DNA from: Betaproteobacteria bacterium LSUCC0117
Lineage (GTDB): Bacteria; Pseudomonadota; Gammaproteobacteria; Burkholderiales; Burkholderiaceae_C
DNA: 64,000 nt
Assembly: GCA_030441535.1 (NCBI GenBank)
Contig: JAUJFZ010000005.1
Location: forward strand, 186,001 to 250,000
Direction of reading: 5' to 3'
The stretch's first letter is position 1. The number at the start of each line of letters is the position of its first letter. This document shows, one piece after another, positions 26,139 to 36,343 of this stretch. The translations under genes were made by a program, and so were the position numbers. Under the pieces are notes generated by a model. That model was not told where the DNA came from, did no database searches, and saw only the letters and a program-made list of their open reading frames with translations.

Positions 26139-28838
26139 ATGCAAGAGAAGTTTGAGCCCCAGGTCATCGAGCAGGCCATTCGATCACAGTGGGCGGCAGC
26201 GGACGTTTACCGCGTCACGGAAGACCAAAGCAAGCCCAAGTTTTATGCCTGCTCCATGTTGCCTTATCCCAGCGGTAAGTTGCACATGGGACACGTACGC
26301 AACTACACCATCAATGACATGCTCACGCGCCATCTGCGCATGAAGGGCTACAACGTGTTGATGCCGATGGGGTGGGACGCGTTCGGTTTGCCAGCTGAGA
26401 ACGCCGCGCTTAAAAATCGCGTGCCACCTGCGCAATGGACCTACGACAACATTGCCTACATGAAGCAGCAAATGATGGCGATGGGTTTGGCAATTGACTG
26501 GTCGCGCGAGGTCGCCACCTGCGACCCGGATTATTACAAATGGAACCAGTGGTTGTTCCTCAAGATGCTTGAAAAAGGCATTGCTTACCGCAAAACACAG
26601 GTCGTTAACTGGGACCCCGTTGATCAGACCGTGCTGGCCAACGAGCAGGTGATTGACGGCAAAGGCTGGCGCACGGGCGCCACCGTTGAGCGGCGTGAAA
26701 TCCCCGGCTACTACCTAGCGATCACCGATTACGCGCCCGAGTTGCTGACCCACGTCAAAGACGGCTTGGCTGGTTGGCCTGAGCGCGTCCGTTTGATGCA
26801 GGAGAACTGGATCGGTAAAAGCGAAGGGGTTCGCTTCGCGTTCACGCATGAGATCACCGATAGCAGTGGGCAATTGATCGACGATGGTCGCATGTTCGTG
26901 TTCACCACGCGCCCAGACACCATCATGGGTGTCACGTTCTGTGCCGTGGCGCCAGAGCACCCATTGGCTGCGCATGCGGCACAAGACAACCCTGATTTGC
27001 AGGCGTTCATCGCGTCTTGTCAGCAAGGCGGCACCACCGAGGCCGAGTTGGCATTGAAAGAAAAAGTGGGCATGCCAACCGGCCTGCACGTGACGCATCC
27101 GCTGACCGGTGAGTCCATTGCCGTATGGGTGGGTAACTACGTCCTGATGACTTATGGCGATGGCGCCGTCATGGGTGTACCTGCGCACGACGAGCGCGAT
27201 TTCGAATTTGCAAAGAAATACGCCTTGCCGATCAAGCCCGTCGTCAGTGTGGCGGGCAAAGGTGCATACGACACCGCTGCGTGGCAAGAGTGGTACGCCG
27301 AAAAAGGCGCTGGCGTTGCCATCAATTCCGGTAAATATGATGGCTTGATTTTCCAAGACTGCGTGGATGCCGTGGCCGCCGACTTACAGGCCAAGCGATT
27401 GGGCGAGAAAAAGACGACGTGGCGCTTGCGTGATTGGGGCATCAGTCGTCAACGGTATTGGGGGACGCCAATCCCCATGATTCACTGTGACGATTGTGGC
27501 GCGGTACCGGTCCCAGAGAAAGATTTGCCGGTGGTATTGCCGCCCGACTTGGTGCCCGATGGCAGTGGTAACCCACTCAATAAGTCTGCTCAGTTTTTGA
27601 ACGTGTCCTGCCCTAAATGCGGCAAGCCCTCTCAGCGCGAGACCGACACGATGGATACGTTTGTCGATTCATCTTGGTATTTCATGCGGTACTGCGATCC
27701 GCAAAAAACCGATGGCATGGTGGGCGCGGGCGCCGCCTATTGGATGAATGCCAGCAACGTACCCGGTAAGCCCAACAGCCAGGGCATGGATCAGTACATC
27801 GGTGGCATCGAGCATGCCATTTTGCACCTCTTGTACGCCCGGTTCTGGACCAAGGTGATGCGTGACTTGGGGCTGGTTAACGTGGATGAGCCATTTGCAA
27901 AACTGCTCACGCAGGGCATGGTGCTTAACCACATTTACTCGCGTCGCACGGCGCAAGGTGGTAAAGAGTATTTCTGGCCACATGATGTTGAAAACGTGAC
28001 CGATGCCAGTGGCAAAGTGGTTGGTGCCCAGTTGAAAAATTCGGTAGGTGATTTGCCGGTGGGAACGCCGATTGACTACGAGGGCGTGGGCACCATGTCG
28101 AAGTCAAAAAATAATGGCGTTGACCCACAATCGCTGATCGATACGTTTGGTGCGGATACCGCACGGCTGTACACCATGTTCACCGCGCCACCAGAGGCAA
28201 CATTGGAGTGGAATGATTCGGCCGTCGAGGGCAGCTTCCGGTTTTTACGGCGGGTCTGGAATTTCGCGGTCAAACATGAAGCAGCGATTCGCGCCGGTGC
28301 GCTAGGAGCAGCAGATACCGCCTATAGCGATGCCGCAAAAGCTTTGCGCTTCGACATTCACACGGTTTTGCGACAGGCGAATTTCGACTACGAGCGGATG
28401 CAATACAACACCGTGGTTTCTGCGGTGATGAAAATGCTCAACACGCTGGAAGCCGCGACGCTAACCCCGACAGCAGCGGATCAACAGGCGCTGGCTGATT
28501 GTTTCTCGGTCATGTTGCGCGTGCTGTACCCTGCTTGCCCACACATAACCTGTGCCCTCTGGGATAGTTTGGGTTATACCGCGCACGCAAATGGCACAGC
28601 GCTGCTTGATGCACCTTGGCCGGAGGTCGATGAGGCGGCTTTGGTACAAGACGAGGTCGAACTCGTTTTGCAGGTCAATGGCAAGTTGCGTGGCGCCGTG
28701 CGCGTTTCCGCGACAGCAAGCAAGGCCGAGATCGAGGCGGCAGCCGTGGCCTGCGACGCATTTGTGCGTCAAGCAAATGGTGCGACGCCTAAGAAGGTGA
28801 TCGTGGTGCCGGGTCGTTTGGTCAATATTGTGGTGTAA
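26139..28838 (+). CDS. leuS: Leucine--tRNA ligase
   Basis: Class I aminoacyl-tRNA synthetase that charges tRNA-Leu. The 899 aa protein has the HIGH-type PYPSGKLHMGHVRNYTI near residue 40, WDAFGLPAEN, a CP1 editing domain in the middle (with TTRPDTIMGVTFCAVAPEHP), a zinc-finger-like CDDC...CPKC pair, and the KMSKS motif as GTMSKSKNNGVDP. The C-terminal anticodon-binding domain ends in a short beta domain. The usual beta-proteobacterial order leuS-lptE-holA follows. Confidence 0.97.
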   Translation: MQEKFEPQVIEQAIRSQWAAADVYRVTEDQSKPKFYACSMLPYPSGKLHMGHVRNYTINDMLTRHLRMKGYNVLMPMGWDAFGLPAENAALKNRVPPAQWTYDNIAYMKQQMMAMGLAIDWSREVATCDPDYYKWNQWLFLKMLEKGIAYRKTQVVNWDPVDQTVLANEQVIDGKGWRTGATVERREIPGYYLAITDYAPELLTHVKDGLAGWPERVRLMQENWIGKSEGVRFAFTHEITDSSGQLIDDGRMFVFTTRPDTIMGVTFCAVAPEHPLAAHAAQDNPDLQAFIASCQQGGTTEAELALKEKVGMPTGLHVTHPLTGESIAVWVGNYVLMTYGDGAVMGVPAHDERDFEFAKKYALPIKPVVSVAGKGAYDTAAWQEWYAEKGAGVAINSGKYDGLIFQDCVDAVAADLQAKRLGEKKTTWRLRDWGISRQRYWGTPIPMIHCDDCGAVPVPEKDLPVVLPPDLVPDGSGNPLNKSAQFLNVSCPKCGKPSQRETDTMDTFVDSSWYFMRYCDPQKTDGMVGAGAAYWMNASNVPGKPNSQGMDQYIGGIEHAILHLLYARFWTKVMRDLGLVNVDEPFAKLLTQGMVLNHIYSRRTAQGGKEYFWPHDVENVTDASGKVVGAQLKNSVGDLPVGTPIDYEGVGTMSKSKNNGVDPQSLIDTFGADTARLYTMFTAPPEATLEWNDSAVEGSFRFLRRVWNFAVKHEAAIRAGALGAADTAYSDAAKALRFDIHTVLRQANFDYERMQYNTVVSAVMKMLNTLEAATLTPTAADQQALADCFSVMLRVLYPACPHITCALWDSLGYTAHANGTALLDAPWPEVDEAALVQDEVELVLQVNGKLRGAVRVSATASKAEIEAAAVACDAFVRQANGATPKKVIVVPGRLVNIVV

Positions 28839-28842
28839 AGAT

Positions 28843-29418
28843 ATGAATACGCGGTTCCACTCTTCCCGATTTAATCGTCTGTTTAGCAGCCTCGCTGTGG
28901 TGGTCATCAGCCTTGCGATGGCGGGGTGTGGCTTCAAGCTGCGTGGTGCGCAGGCGCCGTTGCCATTCAAGCAGGTGGCGTGGCGTGGCGCCACCGGCCC
29001 CGTTTCGGCAGCGTTGTCGCAGGCGCTCGTCAGTCAGGGCGCCGAAGTGAATGCCTCGGTCAAGCAGGTCAATCAGTCGGGCACTAACGCGGAGGGCGAT
29101 GCCCCAGCTGATATCGACTTGATCATCGAGGTCAATGTCGACCAGCGCGAACGTCAAGTGGTGGCGTCTACCATTGCGGGGCAGGTACGAGAGCTGGATT
29201 TGCGCGTCCGTTTCAATTGGCAAGCATTCAACCGGCAGGGTCGCCCGATCACGCCAGTGATCGATATGGTGCTGTCACAAGATCTGAGCTACCAAGAGTC
29301 AGCCGCTTTGTCCAAAGCGCTCGAGCAAGATGCCATTTATGACACCTTGCAAAGTCGTCTGGTTTCGCAAGTCATGCGCCGGCTGTCAGGCCTCTCGGTC
29401 GACGAGGGCCTGCAGTAA
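28843..29418 (+). CDS. lptE: LPS-assembly lipoprotein LptE
   Basis: Outer-membrane lipoprotein that plugs LptD and helps insert LPS. The ATG at 28843 gives 191 aa with a lipoprotein signal whose lipobox is LAMAGC (Cys about residue 32), followed by GFKLRGAQ, the conserved N-terminal motif of LptE/RlpB. The rest is a two-layer alpha/beta region with DLRVRFNWQAF. It sits four bases after the leuS stop and four before holA. LptD is not in the window. Confidence 0.9.
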   Translation: MNTRFHSSRFNRLFSSLAVVVISLAMAGCGFKLRGAQAPLPFKQVAWRGATGPVSAALSQALVSQGAEVNASVKQVNQSGTNAEGDAPADIDLIIEVNVDQRERQVVASTIAGQVRELDLRVRFNWQAFNRQGRPITPVIDMVLSQDLSYQESAALSKALEQDAIYDTLQSRLVSQVMRRLSGLSVDEGLQ

Positions 29419-29421
29419 GGC

Positions 29422-30477
29422 ATGCAGGTTGGCCCTGCCCAGTTAGCGGCGCACCTAGCCAAAGGGTTGCGCGGGCTTTACACCATTGCCGGTGATGAGC
29501 CGTTACTGGTGCAGGAGGCGGCGGATGCGATCCGCCAAGCGGCGCGAGACGGTGGGTTTACCGAGCGTGTTGTGCACACCGCCACAGGGGCTCATTTTGA
29601 CTGGAGTGCGGTGGTTGCCAGTGGCGCCGAGATGAGCTTGTTTGCTGACAAACAGCTCATTGATATTCGCATCCCGACGGGTAAGCCAGGCAAAGAGGGG
29701 TCGCAGGCGTTGCAGGCCATCGCCGAATCGGCGCACCACGCGCAGGACACGTTGACCTTGGTCACACTGCCTCGACTGGACAGCGCAACCGCTAAGAGCG
29801 CGTGGGTCGGCGCCCTCGATCAATGTGGTATTTTCATCAAAGTCGACAGTGTGGAGCGCGGCGCGTTACCCAACTGGATCGCCCAGCGCTTAGCCCTTCA
29901 AAATCAGCGCGTTCTGGCGGGTGAGGCGGGCCAGCGTAGCTTGGCGTTTTTTGCCGATCGCGTTGAGGGTAACTTGCTGGCGGCGCACCAAGAAATCCAA
30001 AAATTGGGCCTTTTGTATCCGCCGGGTGAGTTGAGCTTTGAGCAAATCGAGCAGGCGGTTGTGAATGTGGCCCGCTATGACCCGTTCAAGCTGACCGAAG
30101 CGGTTTTGGCTGGCAAATTACAACGTGTACAGCGCATGCTTGATGGCTTGCAGGCTGAGGGGGTATCGCCGGTCGTGGTGCACTGGGCGCTGGGCGAGGA
30201 GGTCCGTACCCTCTATCGAGTCAAGCAGCGCACAGACGCGGGGACTCCCATCCCGATTGCGCTGCGTGAGAACCGCGTTTGGGGGCCGCGTGAGCGCTTG
30301 ATTGAGCGGGTGTTGCCCAGCATGCAGCGCAAACAGCTGGCCCAGTGGGTGCAGTTGGCACATACCGTCGACGGCGTGGTGAAAGGTCTCAAAGCGCCCG
30401 AGTTACCTCAAGACCCATGGGGGGCGCTGTCGGTCCTGGCGGGGACCCTTTGCCGGGCTTGCACGAAAGCCAGTTGA
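29422..30477 (+). CDS. holA: DNA polymerase III subunit delta
   Basis: Clamp-loader subunit that opens the beta sliding clamp. The 351 aa protein begins with LAKGLRGLYTIAGDEPLLVQEAADAIR, the degenerate AAA+ nucleotide domain of delta; the central part has LPNWIAQRLALQ and a C-terminal collar domain with YDPFKLTEAVLAGKL and HWALGEEVRTLYRVK. Position straight after lptE matches the family's usual neighbourhood. It runs to 30 bases before the proA start. Confidence 0.92.
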   Translation: MQVGPAQLAAHLAKGLRGLYTIAGDEPLLVQEAADAIRQAARDGGFTERVVHTATGAHFDWSAVVASGAEMSLFADKQLIDIRIPTGKPGKEGSQALQAIAESAHHAQDTLTLVTLPRLDSATAKSAWVGALDQCGIFIKVDSVERGALPNWIAQRLALQNQRVLAGEAGQRSLAFFADRVEGNLLAAHQEIQKLGLLYPPGELSFEQIEQAVVNVARYDPFKLTEAVLAGKLQRVQRMLDGLQAEGVSPVVVHWALGEEVRTLYRVKQRTDAGTPIPIALRENRVWGPRERLIERVLPSMQRKQLAQWVQLAHTVDGVVKGLKAPELPQDPWGALSVLAGTLCRACTKAS

Positions 30478-30506
30478 GTTTTAAAAAACCACCGCGTGAT
30501 GCGACA

Positions 30507-31808
30507 ATGGATGCTATGAACACCGCAAACCACCTCTCGGATGTGGCTGCCCTGATGGCACAGCTTGGTGCCAACGCGCGTGCGGCGAGCGCGGCCATGG
30601 CAAAGGCATCGGCAGCTAAAAAGCAGCACGCCTTGCAGACTTTGGCGCAGTTATTGCGCGAAGAAACCGAGGCACTCCAGCCCGAAAACGAGCGCGACCT
30701 GTCTCGAGCCGTTGCAGCCGGTTTGGCACCCCCCATGGTCGACCGCTTGCGCCTCGATCCCAAAACACTTGAAACGTGCGCGCAGGGCTGCGAGCAACTG
30801 GCGGCCATGCCCGATGTGATCGGTGAAATCAGTGGCCTGACACAACGCCCCAGTGGTATTCGCGTTGGGCAGATGCGCGTCCCCTTGGGGGTGTTTGGCA
30901 TGATTTATGAAAGTCGGCCCAATGTAACCATAGAGGCCGCATCGCTCGCCATCAAGAGTGGCAACGCCTGCATTTTGCGTGGCGGTTCTGAGGCGATCGA
31001 CAGCAACCGGGCATTGGCTGCTTTGGTACGGAGGGCCTTGGTCGCCGCTGATTTGCCTGCAGAGGCGGTGCAATTGGTGCCTGTAACGGACCGTGCAGCG
31101 GTCGGCGAGCTGATCGCCATGCCCGCATTCGTCGACGTCATTATTCCGCGCGGGGGCAAGGGCTTGATTGAGCGTATCAGCGCCTCGGCTAAAGTGCCCG
31201 TCATCAAACACTTGGACGGCAATTGCCACACGTTTATTGACGATACCGCTGACCTTGTGATGGCCGTGCGCTTGGCAGATAACGCCAAAACACAGAAATA
31301 CAGTCCCTGCAACGCGACCGAGAGCCTCCTGGTGACGACGGCGATGGCGCCTCAATTTCTACCTGCCATTGCGGCGGTTTACGCACAAAAAGGTGTCGAA
31401 ATGCGCGGCTGCGCCCAGACGCAGGCTATTTTGGCGGGACAAACTGGGGTGTCCGTGGTGCCAGCGACGGAGGCGGATTGGTCTGCTGAGTACCTGGCGC
31501 CCATCATCAGCATCAAGGTGGTCGCCGATGTTGATGAGGCCATCGCGCACATCAACACCTATTCCAGCCATCACACTGACGCCATCGTGACCGATAACCA
31601 CAGCCATGCGCAGCGGTTTTTGCGTGAAGTCGATTCGGCCAGCGTGATGGTGAATGCCAGCACCCGATTCGCCGATGGATTTGAGTATGGGTTGGGCGCC
31701 GAAATCGGTATCTCAACAGACAAGTTTCATGCCCGAGGGCCCGTTGGCGTGTTGGGTCTGACCTCGCTCAAGTACGTGGTACTGGGGCAGGGCGAAGTCC
31801 GAAGCTAA
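30507..31808 (+). CDS. proA: Glutamate-5-semialdehyde dehydrogenase
   Basis: Second step of proline synthesis: reduces gamma-glutamyl phosphate to the semialdehyde with NADPH. The 433 aa protein has the cofactor region ESRPNVTIEAASLAIKSGNA and LRGGSEA, and the catalytic Cys in KYSPCNATESLLV. The ATG at 30507 is used (30516 also possible); the frame is open to 30345 but that part overlies the 3' end of holA. A hairpin at 31819 probably ends the transcript. The proB partner is not in this window. Confidence 0.95.
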   Translation: MDAMNTANHLSDVAALMAQLGANARAASAAMAKASAAKKQHALQTLAQLLREETEALQPENERDLSRAVAAGLAPPMVDRLRLDPKTLETCAQGCEQLAAMPDVIGEISGLTQRPSGIRVGQMRVPLGVFGMIYESRPNVTIEAASLAIKSGNACILRGGSEAIDSNRALAALVRRALVAADLPAEAVQLVPVTDRAAVGELIAMPAFVDVIIPRGGKGLIERISASAKVPVIKHLDGNCHTFIDDTADLVMAVRLADNAKTQKYSPCNATESLLVTTAMAPQFLPAIAAVYAQKGVEMRGCAQTQAILAGQTGVSVVPATEADWSAEYLAPIISIKVVADVDEAIAHINTYSSHHTDAIVTDNHSHAQRFLREVDSASVMVNASTRFADGFEYGLGAEIGISTDKFHARGPVGVLGLTSLKYVVLGQGEVRS

Positions 31809-31818
31809 GTCCGACGCC

Positions 31819-31847
31819 AGGGGTTTGTTCTTCTAACCCCTTGTTTC
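31819..31847 (+). terminator. Probable terminator after proA
   Basis: AGGGGTT (31819-31825) pairs with AACCCCT (31835-31841), nine-base loop, followed by TTGTTTC. Starts ten bases after the proA stop. Confidence 0.6.
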
Positions 31848-31904
31848 ATCAAAAATCGTCTCCATCTAGGCGTGAGTCACACGTCTCAACCAAAAAGGAC
31901 AGCA

Positions 31905-33200
31905 ATGGTCCCCCACCTAGTCACAGCCCTTACCGGCCCCATTAACGAGCTAGAGCAGCGCATTCTCGAGTCCATGCCGGCTATTGAGCGGTGGTTTCGC
32001 CTCGAGTGGATGGAGCACACCCCGCCCATCTACACGTCAGTTGATCTGCGCAACGCTGGCTTCAAATTGGCGCCAGTAGACACCAACCTGTACCCAGGTG
32101 GCTGGAACAATCTGACCACTGAGATGTTGCCCTTGGCGGTGCAGGCGGGCATGGCGGCAATCGAAAAGATTTGCCCCGAGGCTAAAAACCTGCTGCTCAT
32201 CCCCGAGAACCACACCCGGAATACCTTCTATCTGAGTAATGTGGTGCAGCTGCAGCGCATCTTTGGTCAAGCCGGTTTGAACGTTCGTCTGGGGACGTTA
32301 AACCCTGAGATCACCGAACCCACAGAGGTTCAATTACCCAATGGAGAGTCAGTCCTATTGGAGCCCTTGGTCCGTACAAAGCACCGCTTGGGTTTGAAAA
32401 ACTTTGACCCTTGTACGATTTTGGTCAACAACGACCTCAGTGCAGGCACACCAGAGGTTCTCAAGAATCTGAATGAGCAATTCCTCTTGCCACCGCTGCA
32501 TGCGGGTTGGTCGATTCGGCGTAAGTCAACGCACTTTGAAGCTTACGAGGAAGTGGCCAAGCGCTTTGCAAAGATGCTCGGCATGGACCATTGGCTCATC
32601 AACCCCATGTTTGAACGCTGTGGCGAGGTTAATTTTGCCGATGGCACAGGGATGGATTGCTTGCGCACACATACCGAATCCCTCTTGAACCGCATCAAGC
32701 GCAAGTACAAGGATTACGGCATCAATGAAAAGCCATTCGTTGTCGTGAAAGCTGACAACGGCACCTACGGCATGGGCATCATGACGGTGCGTGATGTGTC
32801 CGATCTTGACGCCTTGAACCGCAAATCACGGAACAAGATGAACGTGATCAAAGATGGGCAAACCGTCAGTGACGTCATCATTCAAGAGGGTGTGCTCACG
32901 CATGAGCGTATTAACGAAACGGTGGCTGAACCCGTGGTGTACATGCTCGACCGCTATGTGGTGGGCGGCTTTTACCGTGTCCATGCGGAGCGCGGTGTAG
33001 ACGAGAACCTGAACGCCCCAGGTGCGAGTTTTGTCCCCCTGGCATTCGAGCAGTCGGCTCATTTGCCCGAGCCAGGCGCGAAGCCGGGGGTCAGCGCGCC
33101 AAACCGCTTCTATATGTACGGCGTGGTCGCCCGTTTGGCCATGTTGGCTGCCAGTTACGAAATGGAAGCGACTGATCCCAATGCGGAACAGTACGATTAA
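31905..33200 (+). CDS. gshA: Glutamate--cysteine ligase, proteobacterial type
   Basis: First step of glutathione synthesis: joins Glu and Cys through the Glu gamma-carboxyl. The sequence belongs to the beta-proteobacterial/Acidithiobacillus type, distinct from E. coli GshA; stretches such as VDTNLYPGGWNNLT, LLIPENHTRNTFYL, FVVVKADNGTYGMGIMTV and VAEPVVYMLDRYVVGGFYR are typical. The ATG at 31905 has AAGGA seven bases before it and gives 431 aa. kup lies between it and gshB. Confidence 0.92.
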   Translation: MVPHLVTALTGPINELEQRILESMPAIERWFRLEWMEHTPPIYTSVDLRNAGFKLAPVDTNLYPGGWNNLTTEMLPLAVQAGMAAIEKICPEAKNLLLIPENHTRNTFYLSNVVQLQRIFGQAGLNVRLGTLNPEITEPTEVQLPNGESVLLEPLVRTKHRLGLKNFDPCTILVNNDLSAGTPEVLKNLNEQFLLPPLHAGWSIRRKSTHFEAYEEVAKRFAKMLGMDHWLINPMFERCGEVNFADGTGMDCLRTHTESLLNRIKRKYKDYGINEKPFVVVKADNGTYGMGIMTVRDVSDLDALNRKSRNKMNVIKDGQTVSDVIIQEGVLTHERINETVAEPVVYMLDRYVVGGFYRVHAERGVDENLNAPGASFVPLAFEQSAHLPEPGAKPGVSAPNRFYMYGVVARLAMLAASYEMEATDPNAEQYD

Positions 33201-33319
33201 TTCGGCTGTTTGAGTTGGACAGTTGCTGCGGTGCAACAAAATCAGATTTGACATAGATTCTGGCTTGGCAACAGGAGACGAGGGGCGCAAAATTTGCATC
33301 CCTTGTCTAACTGCATGCG

Positions 33320-35260
33320 GTGCGTCGCGAACGCCACGTTGCCGCAGTCTCTCATTTGTCCGTTACCTCTTCTGCTACCGCTACGGCATCTAAGTCGGTT
33401 CATCAGTCCTCACTGGCTGCCCTTACGCTGGGTGCGCTGGGTGTCGTCTACGGCGATATCGGGACCAGTGTTTTATACGCCCTTAAAGAAGTCTTCGCGA
33501 CAGGCTTGATCGCGTTCACGCCCGATAACGTTCTGGGTATCCTCTCGCTGTTTGTCTGGACGCTGACTTCGATCGTGTCCTTCAAATATGTCACGTTGGT
33601 GCTGCGTGCAGATAACCACGGCGAGGGTGGTCTGGTCGCCATGTTGGCCTTGGCATCGCAGGCGGTGAAAGACAAGCCGCAGTTACGCCGGGTTCTGCTG
33701 CTCATTGGTATTTTTGGCACCGCCTTGTTTTACGGCGATGGCGTGATCACCCCAGCGATTTCTGTCCTGTCAGCGGTGGAGGGGCTGCGCGTTTTCTCCC
33801 CAGCGCTCTCGCATTGGGTCATCCCTTTAACGCTCCTTATTTTGTTTGTGCTGTTCTGGGTTCAACGGTATGGCACCAGCGGAATCGGTCGCTTTTTCGG
33901 ACCATTAACCGCCATTTGGTTTATTGTGATCGCAGTCTTGGGCATCATGAATATCTGGCTGAATCCAGCTGTGCTGTGGGCCTTGTCGCCCCATCACGCG
34001 TGGCGCTTTGTATCGGAAAATCCGGGCGTTAGTTTTCTCATCTTGGGCGCGCTCGTACTGTGTGTCACAGGCGCTGAGGCGCTGTATGCTGACTTGGGCC
34101 ATTTTGGCAAGAAGCCCATCCGATTGGCGTGGTTCGCGATGGTCATGCCCGCCCTCACCTGCAACTATTTAGGACAAGGCGCGCTGTTACTTGGTGATCC
34201 TGCTGCGCTCGAAAATCCATTCTTTTTAATGGCGCCGACATGGGCCGTGCTACCGTTGATTGGGCTCGCGACGTTGGCCACGGTCATCGCTTCACAAGCC
34301 TTGATTTCAGGCGCGTTCAGTGTCACCAAACAAGTGGTGCAGCTGGGGTATTTGCCGCGCCTAAATATCCTCCACACCAGTGCCAAAGATTTGGGACAGA
34401 TCTATATCCCCATGGTCAATTGGGGACTGTTTGTCGCGATTGTGCTGGCCGTTGTGTTGTTCCAGTCCTCGGCTAATCTGGCGTCGGCCTATGGCATTGC
34501 AGTGACTTTGGACATGTTGATTACCACCGTCCTCACGTTCTTTGTGATTCGTTTTAGCTGGCGCTATCCACTGTGGCTGTGTGTTGGCGCAACCGCTGGC
34601 TTTTTCGTGATCGATGTTTTGTTCTTTGCGTCCAACGCATTGAAGTTTTTCGAGGGTGGCTGGTTCCCGCTGCTCATAGGCACCGCCATCTTCACACTGA
34701 TGGTTACTTGGGCACGTGGACGTGAGCTGTTGACTGCACGGCAGGTTGAGGAAGGTATGGACTTGCCGAGCTTTTTAAACGCCGTTTTTGTCAGCCCACC
34801 CCAACGGGTTGAGGGAACGGCGGTATTCATGACACCCCAGGTAGGTACGGTACCAACCGCACTGCTGCACAACCTCAAGCACAACAAAGTTTTGCATGCG
34901 CAGAATATTTTTGTTTCGGTGCATCACCATGAAATACCGTGGGTGGGTATGGCCGATCGCCTGCGTCTGGAAGCATTGGGCCATGATTGCTGGCAGGTCG
35001 AGTTGAATTTCGGTTTCAAAAATGAACCGGATGTTCCGAAAGCGTTGAGCGTGATCACCGGTCTCGGTTATCCGCTCGAAACCATGACAACGTCTTACTT
35101 CTTATCCCGCGATACCGTGATCCCGTCGATGAACGGCGGCATGGCCTATTGGCGCGAAAAACTGTTTGCACAGATGCACCGTAATGCGAGTGGCGCCGCT
35201 GACTTTTTAAACCTGCCGAATAACGCAGTGGTGGAGTTGGGTAGCAAGGTGGCCCTGTAA
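33320..35260 (+). CDS. kup: Low-affinity potassium uptake protein Kup
   Basis: Inner-membrane K+/H+ symporter of the KUP/HAK/KT family, 646 aa. The family motifs GALGVVYGDIGTSVLYALKE (near residue 40) and GTALFYGDGVITPAISVLSA are clear, followed by ten more helices and a hydrophilic C-terminal domain from about residue 480. The start is uncertain: a GTG at 33320 is used, and a TTG at 33356 would also leave enough residues before the first helix; neither has a strong ribosome site. It is embedded between gshA and gshB. Confidence 0.9.
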   Translation: MRRERHVAAVSHLSVTSSATATASKSVHQSSLAALTLGALGVVYGDIGTSVLYALKEVFATGLIAFTPDNVLGILSLFVWTLTSIVSFKYVTLVLRADNHGEGGLVAMLALASQAVKDKPQLRRVLLLIGIFGTALFYGDGVITPAISVLSAVEGLRVFSPALSHWVIPLTLLILFVLFWVQRYGTSGIGRFFGPLTAIWFIVIAVLGIMNIWLNPAVLWALSPHHAWRFVSENPGVSFLILGALVLCVTGAEALYADLGHFGKKPIRLAWFAMVMPALTCNYLGQGALLLGDPAALENPFFLMAPTWAVLPLIGLATLATVIASQALISGAFSVTKQVVQLGYLPRLNILHTSAKDLGQIYIPMVNWGLFVAIVLAVVLFQSSANLASAYGIAVTLDMLITTVLTFFVIRFSWRYPLWLCVGATAGFFVIDVLFFASNALKFFEGGWFPLLIGTAIFTLMVTWARGRELLTARQVEEGMDLPSFLNAVFVSPPQRVEGTAVFMTPQVGTVPTALLHNLKHNKVLHAQNIFVSVHHHEIPWVGMADRLRLEALGHDCWQVELNFGFKNEPDVPKALSVITGLGYPLETMTTSYFLSRDTVIPSMNGGMAYWREKLFAQMHRNASGAADFLNLPNNAVVELGSKVAL

Positions 35261-35331
35261 TCCACGTGGTCGCGTGTCCGCTCGGAAAAGGGTGACAATA
35301 AGGCATTCGTCGTTCCTTTGCCGCTTACACC

Positions 35332-36324
35332 ATGACGCAAACCACCAAGCTTAATGGCGACTTCTTGTTCGTCGCTGATCCGCTCGAGACCTTCAAAATT
35401 CAGAAGGACAGCACCTACGTCATGATGTTGGCCCTGCAGGCGCGGGGCGCGCGTGTCCACCACTGCCACCCCAAAGACATCGAGTGGGAAAGCGGTCAGG
35501 TCGTCCGGGCCCGTGTGCTGCCGATTACCCTAAAGCCTCGCCCCGCTAACGATGCACCCAAGGGTACGCCGTGGTACGAAGCGGGCACGCCTGCCGTGCT
35601 GGCGTTGAAAGATTTCACGGCTGTGTTGATGCGTAAAGATCCGCCATTCGACGCGGAATATATCTACAGCACACACCTTTTATCGCAGGCTGAACGTGAG
35701 GGCGCGCGCGTATTCAATCGTCCGCAAGCCTTGCGCGAACACCCTGAAAAGCTGGCCCTGCTCGAGTTCCCCACCTTTGCGCCACCGACCTTGGTGACGC
35801 GGGATTCGACCGCTATCAAAGCCTTCCATGCCAAGCACAAAGATGTGATTTTGAAGCCCTTGGATGGTATGGGTGGTATGGGTATTTTCCGAGTGACGCC
35901 TGATGGTATGAATCTGGGCAGCATCATTGAGACTCTCAACCAAGATGGGGCTCAAACCGTCATGGTGCAGGCCTATCAGCCAGCCATCAAGGATGGTGAC
36001 AAGCGCATATTACTGATTGGCGGCGAACCCGTTCCTTATTGTTTGGCGCGTATTCCGCAGGGCACGGAGATTCGCGGCAACCTGGCAGCGGGCGGGCGTG
36101 GCGAAGCGCGGCCACTCACTGACAGTGACTGGGCCATTGCCCGTGCATTTGCGCCGCAACTGGCGGCGAGAGGTTTGCTATTGGTGGGTTTAGATGTCAT
36201 CGGAGACAAGGTGACGGAGGTCAACGTGACCAGTCCCACCTGCTTCCAAGAAATCACCGACCAAATGGGCTTCAATGTGGCCGAGCGATTTGCAGACGCG
36301 CTCGGTGACGCGCTGAAGCGCTGA
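35332..36324 (+). CDS. gshB: Glutathione synthase
   Basis: Second step of glutathione synthesis: adds Gly to gamma-glutamylcysteine. The 330 aa ATP-grasp enzyme has FVADPLETFKIQKDSTYVMM near the N-terminus, the ATP-binding loop ILKPLDGMGGMGIFRV, and the metal/nucleotide residues in RILLIGGEPVPYCLARIP and TEVNVTSPTCFQEI. With gshA it completes the pathway in this region. It is convergent with the amidotransferase gene, 19 bases apart, with no clear terminator. Confidence 0.96.
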   Translation: MTQTTKLNGDFLFVADPLETFKIQKDSTYVMMLALQARGARVHHCHPKDIEWESGQVVRARVLPITLKPRPANDAPKGTPWYEAGTPAVLALKDFTAVLMRKDPPFDAEYIYSTHLLSQAEREGARVFNRPQALREHPEKLALLEFPTFAPPTLVTRDSTAIKAFHAKHKDVILKPLDGMGGMGIFRVTPDGMNLGSIIETLNQDGAQTVMVQAYQPAIKDGDKRILLIGGEPVPYCLARIPQGTEIRGNLAAGGRGEARPLTDSDWAIARAFAPQLAARGLLLVGLDVIGDKVTEVNVTSPTCFQEITDQMGFNVAERFADALGDALKR

Positions 36325-36343
36325 CCACGGTGGTCGCGCTGCG

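Noticed and set aside
26715..27356. 213-codon open frame on the minus strand within leuS
   Set aside because: Entirely antisense to a well-conserved leuS; no recognisable domain. Similar long antisense frames over proA, pntB and others are composition effects.
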